A DNA stretch of 8,394 nucleotides, taken from assembly GCA_036505615.1 (NCBI GenBank), contig DASXTB010000467.1, forward strand, positions 1-8,394. The letters are read 5' to 3'. The DNA is from DASXTB01 sp036505615. GTDB lineage: Bacteria; Acidobacteriota; UBA6911; JACQSX01. Of the stretch, positions 1 through 5,197 are shown in pieces. Both the position numbers and the translations under genes were made by a program. Numbering within the stretch: the first letter of the stretch is position 1; every line of letters starts with the position of its first letter. The notes beneath the pieces were generated by a model. That model worked only from the letters and a program-made list of their open reading frames with translations, searched no databases and was not told where the DNA came from.

Positions 1-1
1 C

Positions 2-181
2 AAAAAATTCATTCAATCTGTACGGGCGACCCTGTGTGGTCGCCCGCTGCAGAATCCAGCGGATTTTTCTTGGCTCGTTCCGAAGAGCATCCGCGGGAAC
101 TGTACAATTTGTTTGGCTAATCAGTCAGCTATTGCGGCGGGCGGCCACATAGGGCCGCCCGTACGATCAGATGAATTTTTT
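2..181. repeat. REPIN-like inverted pair of palindromic repeats
   Basis: Two related arms of about 45 bp face each other. The left arm (2-46) starts aaaaaattcat and carries gtacgggcg. The right arm (138-181), read on the minus strand, starts with the same aaaaaattcat and also carries gtacgggcg. Each arm holds its own hairpin with a 9-bp stem and 6-nt loop: cgggcgacc/ggtcgcccg at 23-46 and cgggcggcc/ggccgcccg at 138-161. Compensatory changes (a/g with t/c) keep both stems perfect. This head-to-head layout is that of REPINs, which are paired REP sequences, or of small MITEs. It lies downstream of the HAD gene's stop. The left flank is outside the window, so target duplications cannot be judged. 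No gene is seen in 1-259; a 39-codon open frame at 1-120 runs through the hairpin and is not credible. Confidence 0.7.
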
Positions 182-259
182 CACAGCTTCTCACGCTCGC
201 GGTACCGATTTCCTCACGTTCCAAGGCCGGTGGAGGCCGGCTTTTTCGGAGAACTTTTG

Positions 260-868
260 TCACACCTTTATCCCCCACTTTTTTAGCTCGCGGAGCAGTT
301 GCACCTCACTCTCAAACCGTATCCCGGGAATACCAACCGAATGCGCCGCCTGCACGTTTTCCTCAATATCATCGATATAAAAAATCTCTGATGGCTCACA
401 GCGCGCGCGAGCGACAGCTTCAGCAAAAATTCTGGGATCAGGTTTCATCAACCCGAGTTGATAAGACAGGAGGGTCTCATCAAATTCGGCGACCACAGGG
501 AATTTGTGTCGGATGAAATCAAAATGCATGGCGTTAGTGTTTGAGAGCAACATCAGCCGATGCTGCCGTCTGAGAGAGCGAAGCGTGTCCGGGCTGATCA
601 GCATGTCGTCAAAAAAAACGCCGGACCATATCGACATGAACTCTTGCAGTGTCAGGTCGCACAAATTAAGGTGCGAGCAAATAGCGGTAAAGAACTGTTG
701 AGTCTCCAGCCGGCCGCATTCATAATCCCAGATTGCTCCCCAATCCTTCAGCAACCGTATCATCTGATCTGGTGAATATGTGGTCCTGTTCGCTAGTTTA
801 GCCAGCGCGATTCGAGAATCAAATCGAATCAGAACATTGCCCATGTCGAAGAGTAGTACTCGGGTCAT
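260..868 (-). CDS. HAD-IA family sugar-phosphatase-like hydrolase (YihX type)
   Basis: This 202-aa cytosolic HAD-superfamily hydrolase probably removes phosphate from a small sugar phosphate or similar metabolite. All four HAD motifs are visible: FDMGNV with nucleophile D8, LLSNTN with S109, K142 in GLMKPDPRIF, and acidic D166-D167 in FYIDDIEEN. The residue two after the nucleophile, usually the acid/base Asp, is Gly. The same DxGNV form occurs in E. coli YihX, an alpha-D-glucose-1-phosphate phosphatase, and the SNTN and MKP blocks also align with YihX. The helical cap (about residues 15-95) is of the small type. The ATG overlaps the stop of the upstream alpha/beta hydrolase gene by 4 bp (ATGA, 865-868), so translation is probably coupled. 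No strong Shine-Dalgarno is visible. The family is secure; the substrate is not. Confidence 0.9.
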   Translation of the reverse strand: MTRVLLFDMGNVLIRFDSRIALAKLANRTTYSPDQMIRLLKDWGAIWDYECGRLETQQFFTAICSHLNLCDLTLQEFMSIWSGVFFDDMLISPDTLRSLRRQHRLMLLSNTNAMHFDFIRHKFPVVAEFDETLLSYQLGLMKPDPRIFAEAVARARCEPSEIFYIDDIEENVQAAHSVGIPGIRFESEVQLLRELKKWGIKV

Positions 869-1515
869 TTTGCCAGGCAGAAGCTGATAAACGGAACTAC
901 TGTCTTGGAGAGCAGTTCTCGAAGATGTTCCAAATGGGACTCAAAAAAATGATTGGTCGGCAGCGTCAAGACAAGATGGGGCAGCCGCAACTGGTGATTG
1001 ATGTCGGCGCGCGCCTCGTCTTCCACGAACTCGTCCTGGTCGCCGAACACCACGGCAGTCACGCTTTTGACTTGCTCCAGAAAATCAAAAGCATAGTGCT
1101 TCGAAGGCGGAGCGATAAGTACCAACGCATCGGGAGGAGATGGAACTGCCACGCGAGCAGAAACATAAGCTCCAAATGAGTATCCGCATAGCGCAATCTG
1201 TGCCTTCGGCTCGCGCTGCTTGATTTCTCGCAGCACGGTTCGAAGATCCTCCTGCTCCCCTTCACCTTCGCCGAAGGCGCCGGTGCTGGCGCCCACACCG
1301 CGAAAATTGAACCGGACCACGTCGAAGCGGCCCTCGAAGAACGCCTTGGCTGCCTGAAAAACCACCTTGTTGTGCATTGTCCCGCCATGCAGTGGGTGCG
1401 GATGACAAATCACGGCAAAGCGTCTGGTGGGGCGTGGCTGGTGCTTCCACAGGATCTCCAGGCGCCCACCGGAGTAAGGGAGGAAAAGATTCTCAATTTT
1501 TCCCAAATCAGCCAT
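865..1515 (-). CDS. alpha/beta hydrolase, dienelactone hydrolase-like (COG2945 type)
   Basis: This 216-aa protein has the alpha/beta-hydrolase fold and no signal peptide, so it is a likely cytosolic esterase or acyl-hydrolase. The visible motifs are HPHPLHGG (38-45, oxyanion region), FNFRGVGAS (69-77), the nucleophile elbow G-Y-S113-F-G, the acid in GDQDEF (D161) and the catalytic histidine in TNHFF (H189). The length and the N-terminal GGRLEILW strand fit the short COG2945-type hydrolases, which supports the ATG at 1515. The stop overlaps the HAD gene start (ATGA), so the two form one translational unit. No Shine-Dalgarno is visible before the ATG. Instead, an array of 7-bp repeats begins about 10 bp upstream and fills the 203-bp gap to the permease. 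A promoter would have to lie in that array, or the gene is read from the permease transcript. Substrate unknown. Confidence 0.88.
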   Translation of the reverse strand: MADLGKIENLFLPYSGGRLEILWKHQPRPTRRFAVICHPHPLHGGTMHNKVVFQAAKAFFEGRFDVVRFNFRGVGASTGAFGEGEGEQEDLRTVLREIKQREPKAQIALCGYSFGAYVSARVAVPSPPDALVLIAPPSKHYAFDFLEQVKSVTAVVFGDQDEFVEDEARADINHQLRLPHLVLTLPTNHFFESHLEHLRELLSKTVVPFISFCLAK

Positions 1516-1525
1516 TAGTCAGTAA

Positions 1526-1711
1526 GTCGAAAGTCCAAAGTCGAAAGTACAAACGACTTGCGACCTGCGGCGTTCGACCTTCGACTTTCGACCTTCGACT
1601 TTCGACCTTCGAGTTCCGACTTTCGACCTTCGACCTTTGACTTTCGACTTTCGAGTTCCGACTTTCGATTTTTGACTTTCGACCTTCGCTTTCGACCTTC
1701 GACCCTCGACC
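1526..1711. repeat. degenerate 7-bp tandem array (TTTCGAC) with opposed copies
   Basis: From 1572 to about 1711 the plus strand reads in strict 7-bp steps as variants of yTTCGAC (cttcgac, tttcgac, ttccgac, ttttgac), about twenty units with one phase slip near 1684-1696. At 1526-1553 four units lie in the opposite orientation (gtcgaaa, gtccaaa, gtcgaaa, gtacaaa). The array fills the space between the permease stop (1719) and the hydrolase start (1515). Because the copies are opposed, a minus-strand transcript could pair the last 28 nt with earlier units in a long hairpin next to the hydrolase ATG. Degenerate heptanucleotide tandem repeats (STRR) are known from cyanobacteria. This array has the same periodicity but is otherwise unidentified. 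It is contiguous without spacers, so it is not CRISPR. Confidence 0.9.
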
Positions 1712-1718
1712 TTGATGG

Positions 1719-3215
1719 TTAAGCTGCTCTTGCCCTGCGCGCCAGATGACTGTGGCGCCGACCGTAGCCGAAATAAATAATAAACCCGATCAAAAGCCAT
1801 ACCACCAGGCGAAGCCAGTTCTCGGCGGGCAGAGAAAACATCAGTAGCAGGCAGCTGAGTATACCCAGGATCGGAACCAGAGGAACGAGCGGAGCGCGGA
1901 AGGGACGTTCCGCATCCGGATGTGTCCGGCGCATGATAAGCACCGCGGCGCAGACGATCACAAAGGCCAGCAGTGTTCCAATGTTGACGAGCTGGGCAAG
2001 GATCCTGAGAGGCAGGAATCCCGCCAGAGTTCCCACGAAGATTCCCGTGAGGATCGTCCCTTTCCACGGGGTGCGAAAGCGCTCGTGCACGGCGCCAAAG
2101 AAGCTCTCCGGGAGAAGGCCATCGCGCGCCATGGCAAGCAGGACACGCGGCTGGCTGAGCATCATGACCAGCAAGACCGAGGTGATTCCTGTCAGCGCGC
2201 CGAGCGCCACCAGATATTGCGCCCAGGGCAAACCCGCCTGGCGGAAAGCATCGACGACCGGAGCGTTGATGTCGATTTTGTTGTAGGGCACCATTCCGGT
2301 GAGAATCGCCGATACCGCGATGTACAGGACGGTGCATAAGATCAGAGAGGTAACGATACCGATGGGCACGTCACGCTGCGGTTTGCGCGCCTCTTCAGCA
2401 TGCGTGGAAACCGAATCGAACCCTATGTAAGCGAAAAAAATGATTGCCGCGCCTGCCAGCATACCCAGCGGCTCGCCTCCGGCATCTGTTTTTCCAAACA
2501 ACGTCTTGCCGAAAAAGCTGATGCCTGTAAAGCCATAAGGTGCAATCGGGTGCCAGTTTTCGGGATGTACATACTGGGAGCCGACTACAATTACGAAGAG
2601 CACGATGGCCAGTTTGACCATAACCATGCCGGCGTTGACACTGGCGCTCTCCTTAATTCCGATGACAAGAATCACGGTAATCAAGGCGGCGATGATGATA
2701 GCCGGCAAGTCGAAAAAAGTGCCGGTGGAAACTAATCTGCCCAGTTGCGGGTTGTAGTCAAACGGCGCGGTCGAAAGCTGGTGGGGAATCTTCCAGCCAA
2801 ACACTTCAATGAACTCTTGAAAGTGCGCCGACCAGCCATGGGCAACCGTCGCGGAACCGACCGCATATTCTAATACTAGATCCCATCCTATTATCCAGGC
2901 GAGGAGTTCTCCCAAAGTGGCGTAAGCATAGGTGTAGGCTGAACCTGCGACCGGGACCATGGAGGCAAATTCAGAGTAACAGAGAGCCGCAAAGACACAG
3001 GCAATACCCGAGGCGACAAAAGAAAGCATCAGCGCAGGGCCGGTCTTGTCGTGCGCTGCCTGGCCGGTGAGAACAAAAATTCCTGTACCAATAATCGCTC
3101 CCACACCAAGGCTGGTGAGCTGCACGGGTCCCAGCACCCGGCGCAGCCTGCGCTCACCCTTCATCTCCTCAAGCAATAGACTGAGCGGTTTTCTTGCGAA
3201 TAGTGGACTACCCAT
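1719..3215 (-). CDS. APC-superfamily amino acid permease (cationic amino acid transporter/YfnA type)
   Basis: This 498-aa integral membrane transporter has about twelve hydrophobic segments and probably performs proton-coupled amino-acid uptake across the inner membrane. A 30-residue basic cytoplasmic N-terminus precedes TM1, which carries the unwound APC signature GVGAIIGTGIFVLTG (37-51). Next comes the GSAYTYAYATLGELLAWIIGW block (91-111). A TM6-like segment with FFAYIGFDSVSTHAEE, followed by KPQRDVPIGI, is diagnostic of the CAT/YfnA branch. The C-terminus ends in a short Arg/His-rich tail. The length is normal for bacterial CAT-like permeases and the frame is unbroken. The ATG at 3215 is set by a GGAGG eight bases upstream. 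The gene is followed after 203 bp, filled by a 7-bp repeat array, by the hydrolase/HAD pair on the same strand; a functional link is not evident. The exact substrate cannot be read from the sequence. Confidence 0.93.
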   Translation of the reverse strand: MGSPLFARKPLSLLLEEMKGERRLRRVLGPVQLTSLGVGAIIGTGIFVLTGQAAHDKTGPALMLSFVASGIACVFAALCYSEFASMVPVAGSAYTYAYATLGELLAWIIGWDLVLEYAVGSATVAHGWSAHFQEFIEVFGWKIPHQLSTAPFDYNPQLGRLVSTGTFFDLPAIIIAALITVILVIGIKESASVNAGMVMVKLAIVLFVIVVGSQYVHPENWHPIAPYGFTGISFFGKTLFGKTDAGGEPLGMLAGAAIIFFAYIGFDSVSTHAEEARKPQRDVPIGIVTSLILCTVLYIAVSAILTGMVPYNKIDINAPVVDAFRQAGLPWAQYLVALGALTGITSVLLVMMLSQPRVLLAMARDGLLPESFFGAVHERFRTPWKGTILTGIFVGTLAGFLPLRILAQLVNIGTLLAFVIVCAAVLIMRRTHPDAERPFRAPLVPLVPILGILSCLLLMFSLPAENWLRLVVWLLIGFIIYFGYGRRHSHLARRARAA

Positions 3216-3223
3216 AGTTGAGG

Positions 3224-3228
3224 CCTCC
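3224..3228 (-). promoter_or_regulatory. Shine-Dalgarno of the permease gene
   Basis: On the minus strand GGAGG lies 8 nt before the ATG at 3215. This is the best ribosome-binding site in the left half of the window and fixes the permease start. Confidence 0.75.
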
Positions 3229-3405
3229 GGACCGTTTAGAACAATCGCTTCATTCCCTCTTGCTGCGCGCGCAGGTGCATCATTTCGGTTCGCTTATTGC
3301 TTGGAGCTGTCTAGATAAGTCTTGGTTCGAAAAACCTTACATCCTGCAGCCAGGAAAGCAAGAACCCGGCAGTTGGCAAGCTCCCGGCATTTTACCTATA
3401 TCTTC
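3229..3405. other. permease upstream region without a gene
   Basis: No credible reading frame occurs here. It should hold the permease promoter on the minus strand, but I cannot pick a convincing -35/-10 pair. A perfect 12-bp palindrome, ctgcgcgcgcag, sits at 3263-3274, about 50 bp upstream of the start. It could be an operator or simply a product of GC alternation. Confidence 0.3.
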
Positions 3406-3621
3406 GTACAAGTGACAAGTGATCAGGAGCAGAGTTACAAGTACAGGTTACAGGTTATCACTAGCATGAGTTATCAGTACAAGTTACCAGTATCAGGGCG
3501 GTGATTTCCAGCACTCGCCAGGGCACGGCTTGCCGGTGGCTGGATCTCTCACTGGTAACTGGTGCCACTAATAACTTGCAACTTGTACTGTTAATTGCTC
3601 CTGATCACTGGCCACTTGTAC
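3406..3621. repeat. long imperfect inverted repeat built of 7-bp-phased units
   Basis: The outer 25 bp of each side (3406-3430 and 3597-3621) are inverted copies matching at 23 of 25 positions, including the perfect 13-bp core agtgatcaggagc/gctcctgatcact. The left arm can be read in 7-bp steps from 3406 to about 3496 (gtacaag, tgacaag, tgatcag, gttacaa, ttacagg, gttacca and others). The right arm reads in the same phase back from 3621 to about 3550 with units such as taactgg, tgcaact and tcactgg. A GC-richer centre (about 3497-3548) separates them. The unit sequence differs from the TTTCGAC array, but the architecture is the same. The right end overlaps the last codons and the stop of the neighbouring membrane protein gene. 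The repeat fills the 3' half of the gene-free stretch 3216-3604. Confidence 0.8.
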
Positions 3622-4102
3622 CGACTTCAGCCAGGACGCGGGTGGCCATGGCGGGGGCGATCCGGCAAGCCGGGTCTTTCACCAGGCAGCGCGCTATGGT
3701 GTCGCCTTTGCAACCGCAGTTGCAATACTCGGAATTGACTCGAGCGAGGAATTTCGTCTTCTGTGCGGCATTGAGCTCGGTCAAAGGAAAGCCAGGCAGG
3801 TTTTCAAATGGCCCCTGGGAGACGTTCCGCGATCCTGCCTGCTGTCCAACGGTGGCGATTGGCGAGGCAGCTGCGCCATTCTGATTGCCGGGAATGCGTG
3901 ATATACCGGATGTGGAGGGAACAGAGCTAAGAGGCGCTCGCGACGGAAAAGATTCCAGCAAAGATATCCGGCCGGCGTTGTTCTTATAATAAACCGCTGC
4001 AGCGCCCAGGACTGCCACCAGAAGAAAAAATAACCAGGCAGGAATTGCTCCCTCTGAATTCCTGGGTTGACTGCCCGCTTCGGCTTTTTTGAGTCTGGAC
4101 AT
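3605..4102 (-). CDS. single-TM anchored protein with CxCxC cysteine-cluster domain
   Basis: This 165-aa protein has a basic N-terminus, one membrane segment (about 21-38, IPAWLFFLLVAVLGAAAVYY) and a long low-complexity Ser/Pro/Gly/Ala linker (about 45-100). A compact C-terminal domain follows, with LTxxQKxxFLxxVN and then cysteines at 127, 129, 131, 139 and 146 (YCNCGCKGDTIARCLVKDPAC). With a positive-inside N-terminus, the cysteine domain should face the periplasm. The C-x-C-G-C...ARC...DP-x-C pattern resembles the PCYCGC-type domains of uncharacterised envelope proteins and suggests metal binding (copper or zinc) or thiol redox. That role is inferred. The gene starts 7 bp after the ferredoxin stop, so the two are co-transcribed. 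Its last residues (about EVGTSGQ) and its stop codon fall inside the repeat at 3406-3621, so the native C-terminus may have been altered. Function unknown. Confidence 0.78.
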   Translation of the reverse strand: MSRLKKAEAGSQPRNSEGAIPAWLFFLLVAVLGAAAVYYKNNAGRISLLESFPSRAPLSSVPSTSGISRIPGNQNGAAASPIATVGQQAGSRNVSQGPFENLPGFPLTELNAAQKTKFLARVNSEYCNCGCKGDTIARCLVKDPACRIAPAMATRVLAEVGTSGQ

Positions 4103-4109
4103 ATTCGGG

Positions 4110-4442
4110 TCAGCGTTCAGTCGCCGGCGCTCGATGAGGAGCCATCAGCAGTCGTTCTACAATTTCACCCCTTCCTATGTGCCGATCCAGGATCTCAAGC
4201 ACATCCTGCTCGGTACGGACGGTGTACCAAACACCCTGGGGGTAAATCACCACGCTCGGTCCAAACTCGCAAGTGTCCAGGCACCCAGAGTTGTTGGCGC
4301 GGACTTCCCCTTTCAGTCCGCGCTTCTTGATCTCCAGCTTGAAGATTTCCCGTAGATTCTTGGATCCCTTGGCGGCACAGCAGCCCTTAGGGTTTTCAGG
4401 AGGACGTTCGTTAACGCACACAAAGATGTGATAGCGATACAT
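4110..4442 (-). CDS. thioredoxin-like [2Fe-2S] ferredoxin
   Basis: This 110-aa cytosolic electron-transfer protein belongs to the thioredoxin-fold ferredoxin family (NuoE-like and Aquifex Fd-like). The four cluster ligands are visible: C9 and C22 (C-x12-C, within FVCVNERPPENPKGCC), then C54 and C58 (SGCLDTC). The spacing and even the numbering agree with the Aquifex aeolicus ferredoxin (9, 22, 55, 59). The motifs GPSVVIYPQGVWY (61-73), EILDRHI (83-89) and VERLL (95-99) are also typical. I start at the ATG at 4442. An upstream in-frame ATG (4466) would add MVLLLPAT, which disturbs the family N-terminus and reaches to within 3 bp of a repeat-like motif. Neither start has a clear Shine-Dalgarno. 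The downstream partner is the CxCxC membrane protein. The redox partner is not evident. Confidence 0.92.
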   Translation of the reverse strand: MYRYHIFVCVNERPPENPKGCCAAKGSKNLREIFKLEIKKRGLKGEVRANNSGCLDTCEFGPSVVIYPQGVWYTVRTEQDVLEILDRHIGRGEIVERLLMAPHRAPATER

Positions 4443-4468
4443 AGTGGCCGGAAGCAAGAGTACCATAA

Positions 4469-4486
4469 CTTAGGGGACAGACCACT
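4469..4486. other. GGTCTGTCCCC-type intergenic repeat motif
   Basis: On the minus strand this reads agtggtctgtcccctaag, just upstream of the ferredoxin gene. A core of this form (GTGGTCTGTCCCC) recurs in intergenic REP-like sequences of many environmental bacteria. Only one copy is visible here, so this rests on recollection of the motif. Confidence 0.3.
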
Positions 4487-4502
4487 CATTCCACAATTTC
4501 GA

Positions 4503-4514
4503 GAACCTAGGTTC
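4503..4514. promoter_or_regulatory. 12-bp perfect palindrome, possible operator
   Basis: gaacctaggttc is a perfect palindrome in the 187-bp divergent spacer between the ferredoxin operon (minus, ATG 4442) and the small coiled-coil gene (plus, ATG 4630). It lies about 60 bp from the first and 115 bp from the second. A dimeric regulator could bind here. No clear -35/-10 elements could be assigned on either strand. Confidence 0.35.
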
Positions 4515-4570
4515 CCGTGGCGCTCATAAGGTTCACAATTCGGTCAAGATTTGAAACCGTTGGCATTTCG

Positions 4571-4596
4571 GAGAGACGGCCTGAGGGCTGTCTCTC
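4571..4596 (+). other. strong hairpin in the leader of the coiled-coil gene
   Basis: gagagacggcc, loop tgag and ggctgtctctc pair into an 11-bp stem with one G-T wobble and a 4-nt loop. The hairpin ends 33 bp before the ATG at 4630. No T-run follows on either strand, so it is not a standard terminator. It may be a leader structure affecting mRNA stability or translation. Confidence 0.5.
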
Positions 4597-4619
4597 TTGA
4601 GGGAAAGACAGAGTAAAAT

Positions 4620-4625
4620 GGAGAG
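4620..4625 (+). promoter_or_regulatory. Shine-Dalgarno for the ATG at 4630
   Basis: GGAGAG lies 4-6 nt before the ATG at 4630. By contrast, the ATG at 4676 of the long open frame has a GGAGG only 2 nt away, which is too close to work well. This favours 4630 as the original start, in a different frame from the body of the gene. Confidence 0.5.
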
Positions 4626-4629
4626 CGCA

Positions 4630-4969
4630 ATGGTAAGGAAATCAGGAAACGCCAACAACAAATCTGCTGGAGGCAATGGTGCTACTGATCCGAAATCAGG
4701 CCGCGCTTCTTTCCCAGCTCACTGAAGACCATAAGCGCTTATCCAAGAATGAACAAGATCTAGCCGACATTAAAGGGGACTTGGCTCAAATCAAGGCCAT
4801 TCTCCTCCGACACGACCAAGTTTTAGCTGATCTCCCGGAAGCAATCCAACAAAAGGTCGGCTTCAAAGTCCCTCCCAACAGCCATCAGCTCGGCGAGTCA
4901 GTCTCGGAAAACAGTACTGGAGTTCTGGTAAGCCTCCGTGATCTATCACTTTTCCGCCGTAGATTGTGA
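4630..4969 (+). CDS. small coiled-coil protein with apparent +1 frame break near the start
   Basis: The main open frame (from ATG 4676) encodes 97 aa with a long amphipathic helix. It runs NQAALLSQLTEDHKRL, then DLADIKGDLAQIKAIL, then LADLPEAIQQKVGFKVP, and has a hydrophilic tail. The helix reads on upstream of that ATG (codons for NLLEA from 4661). The better start is ATG 4630 with GGAGAG before it, giving MVRKSGNANN in another frame. Skipping one A in the aacaaat run (about 4660-4662) joins the two frames into MVRKSGNANN followed by NLLEAMVLLIRN, about 112 aa. This implies an inserted base, a sequencing error or slippage. Small coiled-coil proteins ending LPEAI-x-QK-x-GFK resemble uncharacterised bacterial proteins I have seen; no function is known to me. 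It is the only plus-strand gene, is followed by a terminator at 5043, and its 3' end abuts a tRNA-like sequence. Confidence 0.5.
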
Positions 4970-5022
4970 GATGCATCGTCCGTCTGTCCGGTAGGTTAGA
5001 GGTTCGATTCCTACACGGCTCA
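4956..5022 (+). other. tRNA 3'-end-like sequence, possible remnant or attachment site
   Basis: ggttcgattcctac (5001-5014) matches the T-arm consensus. It is followed by the seven bases acggctc (5015-5021) and a discriminator-like A, as at the end of a tRNA lacking encoded CCA. The T stem is perfect (gtagg 4991-4995 with cctac 5010-5014) only if the 7 nt ttagagg (4996-5002) are left out. gccgt at 4956-4960 could pair with five of the acceptor bases. No normal D-arm or anticodon arm is found, so this is not a functional tRNA as it stands. The first bases overlap the end of the coiled-coil gene. A decayed tRNA or a site left by an integrating element are the main options; chance similarity is possible. 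Confidence 0.28.
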
Positions 5023-5042
5023 TTTTAGAATCAAGATTTTAG

Positions 5043-5070
5043 CCGACCTTGACCGGTCGGTTCTTTCGTT
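5043..5070 (+). terminator. rho-independent-type terminator
   Basis: ccgacc (5043-5048) and ggtcgg (5055-5060) form a 6-bp stem around a 6-nt loop, extendable by G-T and A-T pairs, followed by ttctttcgtt. It faces the plus strand and would end the transcript of the coiled-coil gene or tRNA-like sequence. On the minus strand the stem is followed by ctaaaatct, so it is a weaker stop for the large minus-strand gene. Confidence 0.55.
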
Positions 5071-5151
5071 GGGGCGACAAATGATGGAAGTCAAAAATTT
5101 TCCAAAGTGCAGTTGATAATCAGGCTGAGCCGTCAAATTCCGCGGGTCGTA

Positions 5152-5175
5152 AGGGGGATTGGCAGGGGGATTGGC
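5152..5175. repeat. 12-bp perfect tandem duplication
   Basis: agggggattggc occurs twice in direct contact in the gene-free stretch 5071-5197, just beyond the 3' end of the large protein's C-terminal frame. It looks like a simple slippage duplication. Nothing else is seen in that stretch. Confidence 0.8.
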
Positions 5176-5197
5176 CGGCAATCATGTCGTCGCGATT

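Noticed and set aside
1..120. 39-codon open frame from the left edge on the plus strand
   Set aside because: It passes through the REP-type hairpin and shows no protein-like pattern. It is too short to support as a gene end.
226..246. Terminator-like hairpin gccgg-tggagg-ccggc with ttttt
   Set aside because: The T-run is on the plus strand, but no plus-strand gene precedes it. For the minus-strand HAD gene it has no T-run after the stem. The 5-bp stem is too weak to call.
504..775. Plus-strand frames of 65 and 71 codons within the HAD gene
   Set aside because: Antisense shadows of a gene with all four HAD motifs.
1526..1711. CRISPR array
   Set aside because: Units are 7 bp, degenerate and directly joined. 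There are no spacers and no cas genes.
1519..2337. 272-codon open frame on the minus strand
   Set aside because: It runs antiphase through the permease gene and then through the 7-bp repeat array, giving Arg/Lys/Ser-rich low-complexity sequence. The permease frame has clear family motifs, so this is a shadow.
1920..2339. 139- and 117-codon plus-strand frames inside the permease
   Set aside because: Antisense shadows, rich in His, Arg and Gln with no domain-like pattern and no ribosome-binding site of note.
4443..4466. Upstream ATG for the ferredoxin adding MVLLLPAT
   Set aside because: With the start at 4442 the ligand positions 9, 22, 54 and 58 agree with the known family. The extension has no Shine-Dalgarno and begins 3 bp from a repeat-like motif.
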